A stretch of DNA of 64,000 nt from Sphingomonas adhaesiva (GTDB lineage: Bacteria > Pseudomonadota > Alphaproteobacteria > Sphingomonadales > Sphingomonadaceae). Below are positions 52,153-59,619 of this stretch, in pieces; position 1 is the first letter of the stretch; each line of letters opens with the position of its first letter. Under the pieces are notes generated by a model. The model saw nothing but the letters and a program-made list of their open reading frames with translations, had not been told where the DNA came from and did not search any database. The position numbers and the translations under genes were made by a program. The stretch lies in the NCBI RefSeq assembly GCF_002374855.1, contig NZ_NWVC01000001.1, positions 1 to 64,000 on the forward strand. Reading direction: 5' to 3'.

Positions 52153-53521
52153 AGGATTCCCGGTAGCGGCGCACCACGATCAGCGCGACGACGTTGAGCA
52201 GCAGCGTGATGACGAACAGCGTCAGCCCCAGCGCGAAGGCGGCGAGCGTCTTGGCCGAATCGAACTCCGCCTCGCCGGTCAGCAGATCGACGATCTGTTT
52301 CGTGACGGTGGTGGTGCTGGCGAACGGGTTGAGCGTCAGCGTGGCGACGCCGGAGGCGGCCATGACGACGATCATCGTCTCCCCGATCGCGCGGCTGACC
52401 GCCAGCAACACGCCGCCGACGACGCCGGGCAGTGCGGCGGGGACCAGCACCTTCTTGATCGTTTCCGACGGGGTGGCGCCCATCGCCAGGCTGCCGTCAC
52501 GCATCGAATCGGGGACGGCGGACAGCGAATCGTCGGCCATCGAGGACACGAACGGGATGATCATCACCCCCATCACCACGCCCGCCGCCAGCGCGCTTTC
52601 CGAACTGGCCCAGCGCACGCCGATCGCCACGCCCAGATCGCGCACCGCCGGCGCGACCGTCAGCGCCGCGAAATAGCCGTAGACGACGGTCGGTACGCCG
52701 GCCAGGATCTCCAGCATCGGTTTCATCCAGCGGCGCGTGGTGTGGCGCGCATATTGGGTGAGGTAGATCGCGCTGAGCAGCCCCAGCGGGATCGCCACCG
52801 CCATCGCGATGATCGCGCCGATGAAGAACGTGCCCCAGAACAGCGGCACCGCGCCCAGGCTGGCACCCGGATCGCGCGCGTCGATGACCTGCGGGCTCCA
52901 GTGCGTGCCCAGCAGGAAATCGCCGATCGGCACGATGCGGAAGAAGCGCGCGCTTTCGAACAACAGGCTGGCGACGATGCCGATCGTCGTCAGGATCGCG
53001 ATCAGCGAGGCGCCCAGCAGCAGCCCCATGATGACGCGCTCCACCTGCGTGCGCGCGGAGAAGGCGGGGCGGACCTGGAGGAAGGCGAACGCCCCGCCGG
53101 CGAAGGCGAGCAGCAGCGCGGCTGCGGTGGCGATCCAGTCGAACCGCGCCTGCGCCGCGGCATAGGCGGGGGCCAGAACCTCCGACAGCGGGTGGAAGGC
53201 GCCGTAGCCGCTGCCCTCCGCCAGCCGACGTGCCTCCGACAGGACCGCGGCGCGATCGAAGCCGGGCGGCGGCAGTTGCGCCGAGGCGGGGGTGGCGAGC
53301 ACCGCGTCGGTGACCAGCGCGGGGGAGGTGAAATGCCACACCGCCAGGAACAGCAGCGGCGGCAGTAGCGTGCACAGCACGACGAACCAGCCGTGATGTT
53401 GGGGCAGCGAGCTGAACCGCTGCGTCGTGCCGGCGCGGAACCGCAGCGCGCGCGCGCGCGCGGTGACCCAGCCGATCAGCGCAAGCGCGGCGATCAGGAA
53501 GACGAGCGCGAGCGGCGACAT
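52145..53521 (-). CDS. pstC: Phosphate ABC transporter permease PstC, long form
   Basis: A 458-residue permease with several N-terminal helices and a soluble insertion ahead of the core, again longer than enterobacterial PstC. The core shows ARHTTRRWMKPMLEILAGVPTVVYGYFAAL, the PstC hallmark, then SMRDGSLAMGATPSETIKKVLVPAALPGVVGGVLLAVSRAIGETMIVVMA. Start ATG 53521 overlaps the pstS stop. Together with PstA, it forms the membrane channel. Confidence 0.95.
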   Translation of the reverse strand: MSPLALVFLIAALALIGWVTARARALRFRAGTTQRFSSLPQHHGWFVVLCTLLPPLLFLAVWHFTSPALVTDAVLATPASAQLPPPGFDRAAVLSEARRLAEGSGYGAFHPLSEVLAPAYAAAQARFDWIATAAALLLAFAGGAFAFLQVRPAFSARTQVERVIMGLLLGASLIAILTTIGIVASLLFESARFFRIVPIGDFLLGTHWSPQVIDARDPGASLGAVPLFWGTFFIGAIIAMAVAIPLGLLSAIYLTQYARHTTRRWMKPMLEILAGVPTVVYGYFAALTVAPAVRDLGVAIGVRWASSESALAAGVVMGVMIIPFVSSMADDSLSAVPDSMRDGSLAMGATPSETIKKVLVPAALPGVVGGVLLAVSRAIGETMIVVMAASGVATLTLNPFASTTTVTKQIVDLLTGEAEFDSAKTLAAFALGLTLFVITLLLNVVALIVVRRYRESYE

Positions 53522-54573
53522 TATTTAAGCTCCGCCGGATCGAGTGCGATCTCGCCCGCGACGATCGCGGCCGACCGCTGCTGGATCGCCGCCGGTGCCG
53601 CGATCAACCCGCGCTTCACCAGCGGGCCGCCGCGATCCCACGCCTGCGCATATTGGCGCAGGAACGCCCGCAGCCCGGGAATGGCGCGCAGATGCGCCTT
53701 CTTCACGTAAATGTAGAGCGGACGCGCGCCGGGATAGGCGCCCGATGCGATCGTGTCATAGGTGGGGGCGACCCCGCCGATCGGCACGCCATCCACCGCG
53801 CGCGCATTCTCCTCCAGATAGCCGTAGCCGAAGATGCCGAGCGCATTGGGATTGGATTGCAATTTCTGGACGATCAGATTGTCGTTCTCGCCCGCGTCGA
53901 TATAGGCGCCGTCCTCCCGCACGCGCAGGCAGCGCGCGTTGAACGCGTCCGGGGAATGGTCGCGCACCGCCTTCATCGCCGGGTCCACCGCTTCGCACCC
54001 CGTCGCCAGGATCAGTTCGGCCAGCGCATCGCGCGTCCCGCTGGTCGATGGCGGGCCATAGACCTGGATCGGCACCGCGGGCAGCGCGGGGTTGACGTCG
54101 CGCCACGTCCGCGCGGTGTTGCGGCGTCCGCCCGGCGCGGCGGCGAGCGCGCGATAGATGTCGGCGGGGGTCAGCGCCATCTTCGGCCCGTTGCGCGCCT
54201 CCGCGAAGGCGATGCCGTCGATGCCGATCTGCACCTCCAGCACGCCGTCCACGCCGTTGCGCACGCAGATGTCATATTCGTTGCGCTTCATGCGCCGTGA
54301 CGCATCCTCGATATCGGGATGGGCGGCACCGATGCCGGCGCAGAACAACTTCATCCCCGCGCCGGTGCCGGTCGATTCGACCACAGGGGGGCGCGCCTGC
54401 GGATTGTTGGCCAGATATTGTTCGGCGGCGATCGTGGTGAAGGGATAGACGGTGGACGATCCCACCGCCCGGATCTGTTCGCGCGACCCCGCGCCGCCGC
54501 CGGCGGCCTGATCGACGCAGCCGGCCGCGCCGAGCGGCAGCATGGCTGCAAGCGCCAGGACCCAACGCGACAT
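53521..54573 (-). CDS. pstS: Periplasmic phosphate-binding protein PstS (lipoprotein form)
   Basis: A 350-residue solute-binding protein with a lipoprotein-type signal (MLPLGAAGC lipobox near residue 19). Phosphate-site segments are visible: RAVGSSTVYPFT, VVESTGTGAGMKLFCAG and PSTSGTRDAL, the last being the loop that contacts phosphate with Ser/Thr/Arg. It delivers phosphate to PstC/PstA. Start ATG 54573. A PhoB-box-like sequence lies 65 bp upstream, in the 3' end of phoR. Confidence 0.95.
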   Translation of the reverse strand: MSRWVLALAAMLPLGAAGCVDQAAGGGAGSREQIRAVGSSTVYPFTTIAAEQYLANNPQARPPVVESTGTGAGMKLFCAGIGAAHPDIEDASRRMKRNEYDICVRNGVDGVLEVQIGIDGIAFAEARNGPKMALTPADIYRALAAAPGGRRNTARTWRDVNPALPAVPIQVYGPPSTSGTRDALAELILATGCEAVDPAMKAVRDHSPDAFNARCLRVREDGAYIDAGENDNLIVQKLQSNPNALGIFGYGYLEENARAVDGVPIGGVAPTYDTIASGAYPGARPLYIYVKKAHLRAIPGLRAFLRQYAQAWDRGGPLVKRGLIAAPAAIQQRSAAIVAGEIALDPAELK

Positions 54574-54637
54574 GAAACCCCCGAGCCGCCGATGGCCGGA
54601 ATGGCGATCGTGCTGCGGGGGCGCATGTGACATGGGC

Positions 54638-54655
54638 GTTACGGCTTCATGACAG
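54638..54655 (-). promoter_or_regulatory. Predicted PhoB box in front of pstS
   Basis: On the minus strand, CTGTCAT-GAAG-CCGTAAC matches the Pho-box pattern of two 7-bp direct repeats (CTGTCAT, alpha variant CTGTAAC) 4 bp apart, with one mismatch. It overlaps the last codons of phoR, 65 bp ahead of the pstS ATG. It implies a separate PhoB-controlled pstS transcript. Inference from pattern alone. Confidence 0.6.
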
Positions 54656-55894
54656 CGGCTCCGGCGCTGCCGACGCCGCGTCCCGATCGCGGATCGCCGG
54701 CAGCGTCACCGTCACGCGCGTCCCCACGCCCACGGCGCTGGCGATATCGAGCCGGCCGCGATGCCGCTCCACCACATGCTTGACGATCGCCAGCCCCAGC
54801 CCGGTGCCCCCCAGCGACCGGCTGCGCCCTGCGTCGACGCGGTAGAAGCGTTCGGTCAGCCGCGGCAGGTGTTCGGGGGCGATCCCGTCGCCTTCGTCCG
54901 CGACGACGACCGACAGCTGGTCGGCGCGCGGCGTCAGCGTCACCGTCACCGGCGTGCCGTGCCGGCCGTATTTCATCGCATTGCCGATCAGGTTGTAGAG
55001 GAGCTGCGACAACTGCCCCTGATCGCCGGGCACGCGCGGCAGGTCGTCGGCGATGTCCATCGCGATGTCCGCGCCGCGATTGCCGTGCGTGGTCAGCAGC
55101 GAATCGCGTACCTCGCGCGCGACGGCGGCCAGATCGACCTCGGTCCTGGGCGGGCGGAATTTCTCCGCCTCGATCCGCGACAGGCTCATCAGATCCTCGA
55201 CCAGCCGCTCCATCCGCCGCGCCTCGTCGAAGACGACGCCCAGGAACCGCTGGCGCAGGGCGGGGTCTTCCCCCGCCTCGTCGGTCAGCGTTTCGACATA
55301 GCCCAGGATCGAGGCGAGCGGGGTGCGCAGTTCGTGGCTGGCGTTGGCGACGAAATCGACGCGCATCCGCTCCGCGGCATATTGCCCGGTCTGGTTCGAC
55401 AGATGCACCAGCCGGCTGTCCGGTCCCAGCTGCGACACGCGCATCTGCCACCGTTGGTCGAGCGTGCCCAGCCCGACCAGATCGACCGGGAAGGACGATC
55501 CGTCGGCGACATGTTCCGCCGCGCCGGGATGGCGGATCGCGACGCGCGCGTCCTCGCCGACGATATGGCTGCCCAGCAGCTGGCGCGCGGCGGCGTTGGC
55601 GACGGTGACGCGCCCGTGGTGGACGACCAGGATCGGCTCGCCGATCGCTTCCAGCGCGGCATCGACCGGCAGGTCGCCGTTCGCCGCCGGTTCGTCCGTG
55701 CGGTGATCGGGCGTCTCCTCCGGAATGGTGGCGATGATGACGACCAGCGCGGTCGCGCCGGCGACGGCGGCCAGCGCGGTCTGCCAGTCGTGGCCGGACA
55801 GCATGAACACCACCACGCCCGTCGCGACCGCGATGGCGAAGGCAAGCCAGGTGCGAAGCGGAATCTCGTCGATCACGCCGCAGGGGATAGCCAA
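54647..55894 (-). CDS. phoR: Phosphate-regulon sensor histidine kinase PhoR
   Basis: A 415-residue membrane histidine kinase: two N-terminal helices (TWLAFAIAVATGVVVFML; TALAAVAGATALVVIIATI), a PAS-like segment near 78-150, then the HisKA motif VANASHELRTPLASILGYVE with His187. It continues with the N, G1 and G2 boxes (NLIGNAMKYG, DEGDGI, GGTGLGLAIVKHV). Phosphorylates PhoB under phosphate limitation. The start is TTG 55894 or GTG 55876 (VIDEIPLRTW); neither is certain. First gene of the pst-pho run. Confidence 0.94.
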   Translation of the reverse strand: MAIPCGVIDEIPLRTWLAFAIAVATGVVVFMLSGHDWQTALAAVAGATALVVIIATIPEETPDHRTDEPAANGDLPVDAALEAIGEPILVVHHGRVTVANAAARQLLGSHIVGEDARVAIRHPGAAEHVADGSSFPVDLVGLGTLDQRWQMRVSQLGPDSRLVHLSNQTGQYAAERMRVDFVANASHELRTPLASILGYVETLTDEAGEDPALRQRFLGVVFDEARRMERLVEDLMSLSRIEAEKFRPPRTEVDLAAVAREVRDSLLTTHGNRGADIAMDIADDLPRVPGDQGQLSQLLYNLIGNAMKYGRHGTPVTVTLTPRADQLSVVVADEGDGIAPEHLPRLTERFYRVDAGRSRSLGGTGLGLAIVKHVVERHRGRLDIASAVGVGTRVTVTLPAIRDRDAASAAPEPLS

Positions 55895-55999
55895 TCGCGG
55901 GCGCGATGGGCAGTGGCTTCGATGCGGCGTCCCGATGCGAAACAGTCGCCGTGCGACGCGTTAGTGATATGGAAGGCGCCATGTGCGACACGGGGCAGC

Positions 56000-56413
56000 A
56001 TGGACGATCACCATCCGAGCGACGGACCGGCGGGCCGGGGCGATGCGCCGACGCGGCGGCGCGCGCTGCTGCTGGGGGCGGTCGGTGCGGCATCGGTGGT
56101 GTCGATTCGACCCGCGCTGGCGCAGGCGACCGGATCGGTGATGCTGTGCGAGATCCCGGTACCCGACCCGCGGCGCAGCGGCAGTTTCATCACCAGCCAA
56201 GGCGACGTGGTGCCGGCGGGCACCGCCAATGCCTTCGCCCCGCCGTCCCGCCCGTTGAAGGGCGAGGAGGTGCGGCGTGCGATGGCGAGCGGCGGCAACC
56301 TGCCCGGCTACGATTACGATCGCAGCCGCGCCTATCTGAAATACGTATCGCGGTTGCAGCGCGGGACCGCGGGCTTCACCTGTTTCGCATCGGTGCAGAT
56401 GCTGCGGAAGTGA
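56000..56413 (+). CDS. Tat-type exported protein of the HPr-rel-A cassette, unknown function
   Basis: A 137-residue protein with a twin-arginine-like signal (TRRRALLLGAVGAASVVSI followed by an ALAQ cleavage site). The mature part is about 100 residues with a short strand region MLCEIPVPDPRRSGSFITS and a C-terminal GFTCFASVQML segment, giving two Cys that could form a disulfide. I do not recognise a family. Its position as first gene of the PqqD-like/HprK-like/nucleotidyltransferase cassette, 4 bp ahead of the next start, makes it a candidate substrate or effector of those enzymes; this is inference. Confidence 0.7.
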   Translation: MDDHHPSDGPAGRGDAPTRRRALLLGAVGAASVVSIRPALAQATGSVMLCEIPVPDPRRSGSFITSQGDVVPAGTANAFAPPSRPLKGEEVRRAMASGGNLPGYDYDRSRAYLKYVSRLQRGTAGFTCFASVQMLRK

Positions 56414-56417
56414 CGGC

Positions 56418-56708
56418 GTGAGCGACGGCCGGAGTGACGGGGCGACGCGGTTCAGCGCGCCACCCGACGGCTATCGCATCGTCGCGCTGGACGAATTGTC
56501 GGCCGTGTACCACCGCGCGTCGGGCATCACCCATGTGGTCGCGTCGCCGGCGCCCGAGATCCTCGATGCGCTGTCCGGCCCGGCGATGAGCGCGGACGCG
56601 CTGCTGATGGTGCTGACGATCCGCTACGACCTGGCCGATGCCGATCCCGCGGCGCTGGCGGCGCGGCTGGACGAGCTGCTCATGGCGGGGCTGGTGGTGG
56701 CGCAGTGA
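56418..56708 (+). CDS. HPr-rel-A system PqqD-family protein
   Basis: A 96-residue protein of PqqD-like winged-helix form: FSAPPDGYRIVALDELSAVYHRASGITHVVASPAPEILDAL fits the beta-hairpin plus helix start, and the C-terminal AADPAALAARLDELLMAGLVVA-like helices end it. PqqD-type domains (RiPP recognition elements) bind peptide leaders and present them to modifying enzymes. The GTG 56418 start lies 4 bp after the previous stop, and its TGA overlaps the next GTG (GTGA), so translation is coupled. Confidence 0.8.
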   Translation: MSDGRSDGATRFSAPPDGYRIVALDELSAVYHRASGITHVVASPAPEILDALSGPAMSADALLMVLTIRYDLADADPAALAARLDELLMAGLVVAQ

Positions 56709-57559
56709 AGCATCAGTTCGCGATGCGCGTCGGCCCGGTCGGCTTTCGTATCGGCAGCGCATGGCGCGCGCCGGTGGAGCAGCTGGCAGCGCTTTACGCC
56801 GGCTATCCCGGGGCGGACGTGCCCGATTTCACCGTGCGGCTGGGGCCACCGTCGCCATGGCGCCGCTGGCTGCGCCCGGCGGTGGCGCTGGCGGGCGACT
56901 TCACGCTGCCGGACACCGCGCCGCTTCCGCTGGCGCATGCGCTGCTCGCCGCCGAGATGGGGATGAACCTGCAGGTCGCGCTGGGGCATCGCCGGCACCT
57001 GCTGCTCCATGCTGCCGCGGTCGAGCGCGGTGGGCGGGCGATCGTGATGACGGGCGAATCGGGGGCGGGCAAATCGACGCTGGCGACCCTGCTGGGCGCG
57101 CGCGGATGGCGTTTCATGGGGGACGAATTCGTCCTGCTGGACCCGGCGACCGGGATGATCCACGCCTTCCCCCGGCTGGTCAGCCTGAAGAACCGGGCGA
57201 TCGACGCGGTGGCGGCGGCGCTGCCCGATGCGCGGTTCGGCCCGCTGCTGACGGGCACGCCCAAGGGCGACATCCGCCATCTGGTGCCCGATGCGCGCGC
57301 GGTGGCGGCGATGGACGATCCGGCGATGCCTGCGTTGCTGCTGTTCCCGCGCTTCGGTGCCGATGCGGCGGTGCGCCCCGTGGCGGCGGGGGAAGCGTTC
57401 GTGCGGCTAACGCAGGCGTCGACCAATTACGTCGCGTTGGGCGAACGCGGCTTCGACACGCTGACCCGCTTCGCGCGCGACGTGCCCAAGGTGGCGGTCG
57501 ACTATCCCGACGGCGAGGCGGCGATCGCGCAGGTGGAGGCATTGTGGGCGGCGCTGTAA
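56705..57559 (+). CDS. HprK-related kinase A
   Basis: A 284-residue protein related to HPr kinase/phosphorylase. The P-loop GESGAGKST (117-125) stands after LLHAAAVERGGRAIVMT, as in HprK, then MGDEFVLLD with the acidic metal site and GTPKGDIRHLVPDARAV. The C-terminal region resembles the nucleotide-binding sensor part. The N-terminal 100 residues are specific to the HPr-rel-A group, whose substrate is unknown. No HPr (ptsH) or PTS gene is seen in the window. It starts at GTG 56705 and overlaps the nucleotidyltransferase gene by 16 bp. Confidence 0.82.
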   Translation: MKHQFAMRVGPVGFRIGSAWRAPVEQLAALYAGYPGADVPDFTVRLGPPSPWRRWLRPAVALAGDFTLPDTAPLPLAHALLAAEMGMNLQVALGHRRHLLLHAAAVERGGRAIVMTGESGAGKSTLATLLGARGWRFMGDEFVLLDPATGMIHAFPRLVSLKNRAIDAVAAALPDARFGPLLTGTPKGDIRHLVPDARAVAAMDDPAMPALLLFPRFGADAAVRPVAAGEAFVRLTQASTNYVALGERGFDTLTRFARDVPKVAVDYPDGEAAIAQVEALWAAL

Positions 57560-58575
57560 CGCTGGCGGCGCTGCTGGCCGCGCCGGCCAAGGCGGACGCG
57601 CTGCCGCAGGAGAAATGGGCGGGGGTAATCGCCGCGGCGCGTGCCGAGCAGCTGCTGGGGGCGCTGGCGTGCCGGTTGTCGGGGATCGCCGTGCCCGAGC
57701 GGGTGGGTGCGATCCTGCACGATGCGCGCGACATGGCCGCCGAATCGCGCCGAGCCGCCCTGTGGGAGGCGGAGATGGCGCGCCGCGTGCTGGCGCCGCT
57801 GGCGGTGCCGGTGGTGCTGTTGAAGGGCACGGCGTTCGTCGCGGGCGGGCTGGCGGCGGGGCAGGGGCGGATGATCGGCGACCTGGACGTGCTGGTACCC
57901 CGCGCCGCGCTGGACGATGTCGAGCGTGCGTTGCTGGCGACGGGGTGGGAATGGGCCAAGCCCGATGCCTATGACGACGTTTATTACCGGCGCTGGATGC
58001 ACGAGCTGCCGCCGCTGCTGCACCGCGACCGCGACCGGTTGATCGACGTCCACCACACCATCCTGCCGCCGACCGCGCGGATCACGCCCGATGCCGACGC
58101 ACTGCTGGCGGGGGCGCGACCGCTGGGCAACGGCCTGTCGATCCCAGCGCCCGAAGACATGGTGGTCCATGCCGCGATCCACCTGCTGGCGGACGGCGAT
58201 CTGGCGGGCGGCTTGCGCAACCTGTGGGATATCGACCGGCTGCTGTTCGAATTCGGCGAGGAGGACGGCGCCTTCTGGTCGCGGCTGCGTGCGCGTGCGG
58301 CGCTGCATCAGGCGGTCGGGGTGGTGGCGCGCGCGGTGCGATTGTCGCACGCGCTGTTCGCCACCGCGGTGCCGGACGATTGGCGCGGCCTGCGCGCGGG
58401 CGATGCGTGGTTCCGCCGCCGCCTGCTGGCGCGCGACGAATGGGGACGCGAGACGCGCGCGGCGACGCGGGCGGCGTTCTATATCCGGTCGCACTGGATG
58501 CGGATGCCGCCGCCGTTGCTGGCGCGGCATCTGGCGATCAAGGCGTGGAAGCGCGTCGCGCCCGCACGATCCTGA
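57544..58575 (+). CDS. Nucleotidyltransferase family protein of the HPr-rel-A cassette
   Basis: A 343-residue protein with a predicted nucleotidyltransferase fold: VVLLKGTAFVAGG (helix), then MIGDLDVLVPRAALDDVERALLATGWEW with the D-x-D metal motif. The C-terminal half is helical, with ITPDADALLAGARPLG and EDMVVHAAIHLL, matching the PF14907-type family. It presumably transfers a nucleotide to an unknown acceptor. Start GTG 57544 lies inside the kinase gene, and no better start is seen. Confidence 0.78.
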   Translation: MGGAVTLAALLAAPAKADALPQEKWAGVIAAARAEQLLGALACRLSGIAVPERVGAILHDARDMAAESRRAALWEAEMARRVLAPLAVPVVLLKGTAFVAGGLAAGQGRMIGDLDVLVPRAALDDVERALLATGWEWAKPDAYDDVYYRRWMHELPPLLHRDRDRLIDVHHTILPPTARITPDADALLAGARPLGNGLSIPAPEDMVVHAAIHLLADGDLAGGLRNLWDIDRLLFEFGEEDGAFWSRLRARAALHQAVGVVARAVRLSHALFATAVPDDWRGLRAGDAWFRRRLLARDEWGRETRAATRAAFYIRSHWMRMPPPLLARHLAIKAWKRVAPARS

Positions 58576-58891
58576 CCACCAACAGCACGCCGACGATCAC
58601 GGCGGTGTCGGCGATCCAGTCCATGATGTCGCAATCGCGGTGCAGCGACGGGATCGACTGCAACACCTCGATCAGCGCACCCAGGAACGACAGTCGTTCC
58701 CCGATGCGCAACAGCGATTCGCGCGGGAACGCCAGGCAATAGAGGATCGTCAGCGTCCCGAACGCGGTCATGTGCTGGATCTTGTCGTTCACCTCCAGCA
58801 CGTTGGGCGGATGCGGCAGCAGCGCCATCACGACGGCGAAGATCGCCGCGGCGAGCAGCGCGAGGCGGAACAGGGACGTATAACGGGTCAC
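58538..58891 (-). CDS. VanZ-like small membrane protein
   Basis: A 117-residue membrane protein with about four helices. LFRLALLAAAIFAVVMALLPHPP then EVNDKIQHMTAFGTLTILYCLAFP and FLGALIEVLQSIPSLHRDCDIMDWIADTAVIVGVLLVV match the VanZ fold with its H-F, E and D-x-x-D conserved residues. VanZ gives teicoplanin resistance in enterococci, but most homologues have other, unknown roles. Starts GTG 58891, overlapping the gph stop by 4 bp. Confidence 0.8.
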   Translation of the reverse strand: MTRYTSLFRLALLAAAIFAVVMALLPHPPNVLEVNDKIQHMTAFGTLTILYCLAFPRESLLRIGERLSFLGALIEVLQSIPSLHRDCDIMDWIADTAVIVGVLLVVRIVRARRASTP

Positions 58892-59556
58892 AGGCGTTCC
58901 AAAGTCGGGATCAGCTGGTCGAAGCCGTCGATGATCGCATCGGCGCCCAGTTCTTCGACCGGCTGCATCAGGAAGCCGAAGCGGCACGCGACGGCGGGGA
59001 TGCCGGCGGCATGCGCGGCGGCGACGTCGAAGATCGAATCGCCGACGAACGCGGCGGTGCCGCCGCCGCACCGCTCGATCATCGCGTCGATCGGCTTGCG
59101 GCTGGGCTTGCCGTTGCCCGGCCCCATCGTGTCGCCGCCGATGATGCAGGCGAAGCGATCGGTCAGCGCCAGATCGCCCAGCACCGCCCGCGCGAACCGT
59201 TCCAGCTTGTTGGTGACGATCGCCAGCCTGATGCCCGACGCGGCCAGCCGGTCGAGCGTGTCGAGCGCATGGGGATAGGGATGCGTCAGGCGGGAGATGT
59301 TCGCTTCGTAATAGTCGAGCAGGCGGCGGTGGAGCACGTCCAGCTCGGCATCGTCGCACCCGCCGGTAGCGGCCATCCCCTGCGCCAGCATGTGGCGCGC
59401 GCCGCCGCCGATCATCGGCTTCACCTGCTCCACGGTCAGCAGCGGGCGGCCGGCGGACGCGAGCGCGTGATTGACCGCGGCGGCCAGATCGCCCGACGTG
59501 TCGAGCAACGTGCCGTCGAGGTCCAGTCCAATGATGTCGAAGCGAAGATGGGCCAT
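58888..59556 (-). CDS. gph: Phosphoglycolate phosphatase
   Basis: A 222-residue HAD hydrolase. IGLDLDGTLLDTSGDLAAAVNHAL contains the nucleophile Asp, and MIGGGARHMLAQGMA is the cap region typical of Gph. LAIVTNKLERFA (motif II), GNGKPSRKPIDAMIE (Lys) and AFVGDSIFDVAAAHAAG (motif IV) complete the site. It removes 2-phosphoglycolate or a similar small phosphate ester. Divergent from glmU. Confidence 0.9.
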   Translation of the reverse strand: MAHLRFDIIGLDLDGTLLDTSGDLAAAVNHALASAGRPLLTVEQVKPMIGGGARHMLAQGMAATGGCDDAELDVLHRRLLDYYEANISRLTHPYPHALDTLDRLAASGIRLAIVTNKLERFARAVLGDLALTDRFACIIGGDTMGPGNGKPSRKPIDAMIERCGGGTAAFVGDSIFDVAAAHAAGIPAVACRFGFLMQPVEELGADAIIDGFDQLIPTLERL

Positions 59557-59619
59557 GCTGCACCCGCGTTGCCCGCGCGCACTGGAATTGGCAAGCGGAC
59601 GGTGGCAGGGCGTGCGATC

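Noticed and set aside
58538..58891. Teicoplanin-resistance gene vanZ.
   Set aside because: The fold is VanZ-like but isolated; no other van genes are present, so a resistance role is not supported.
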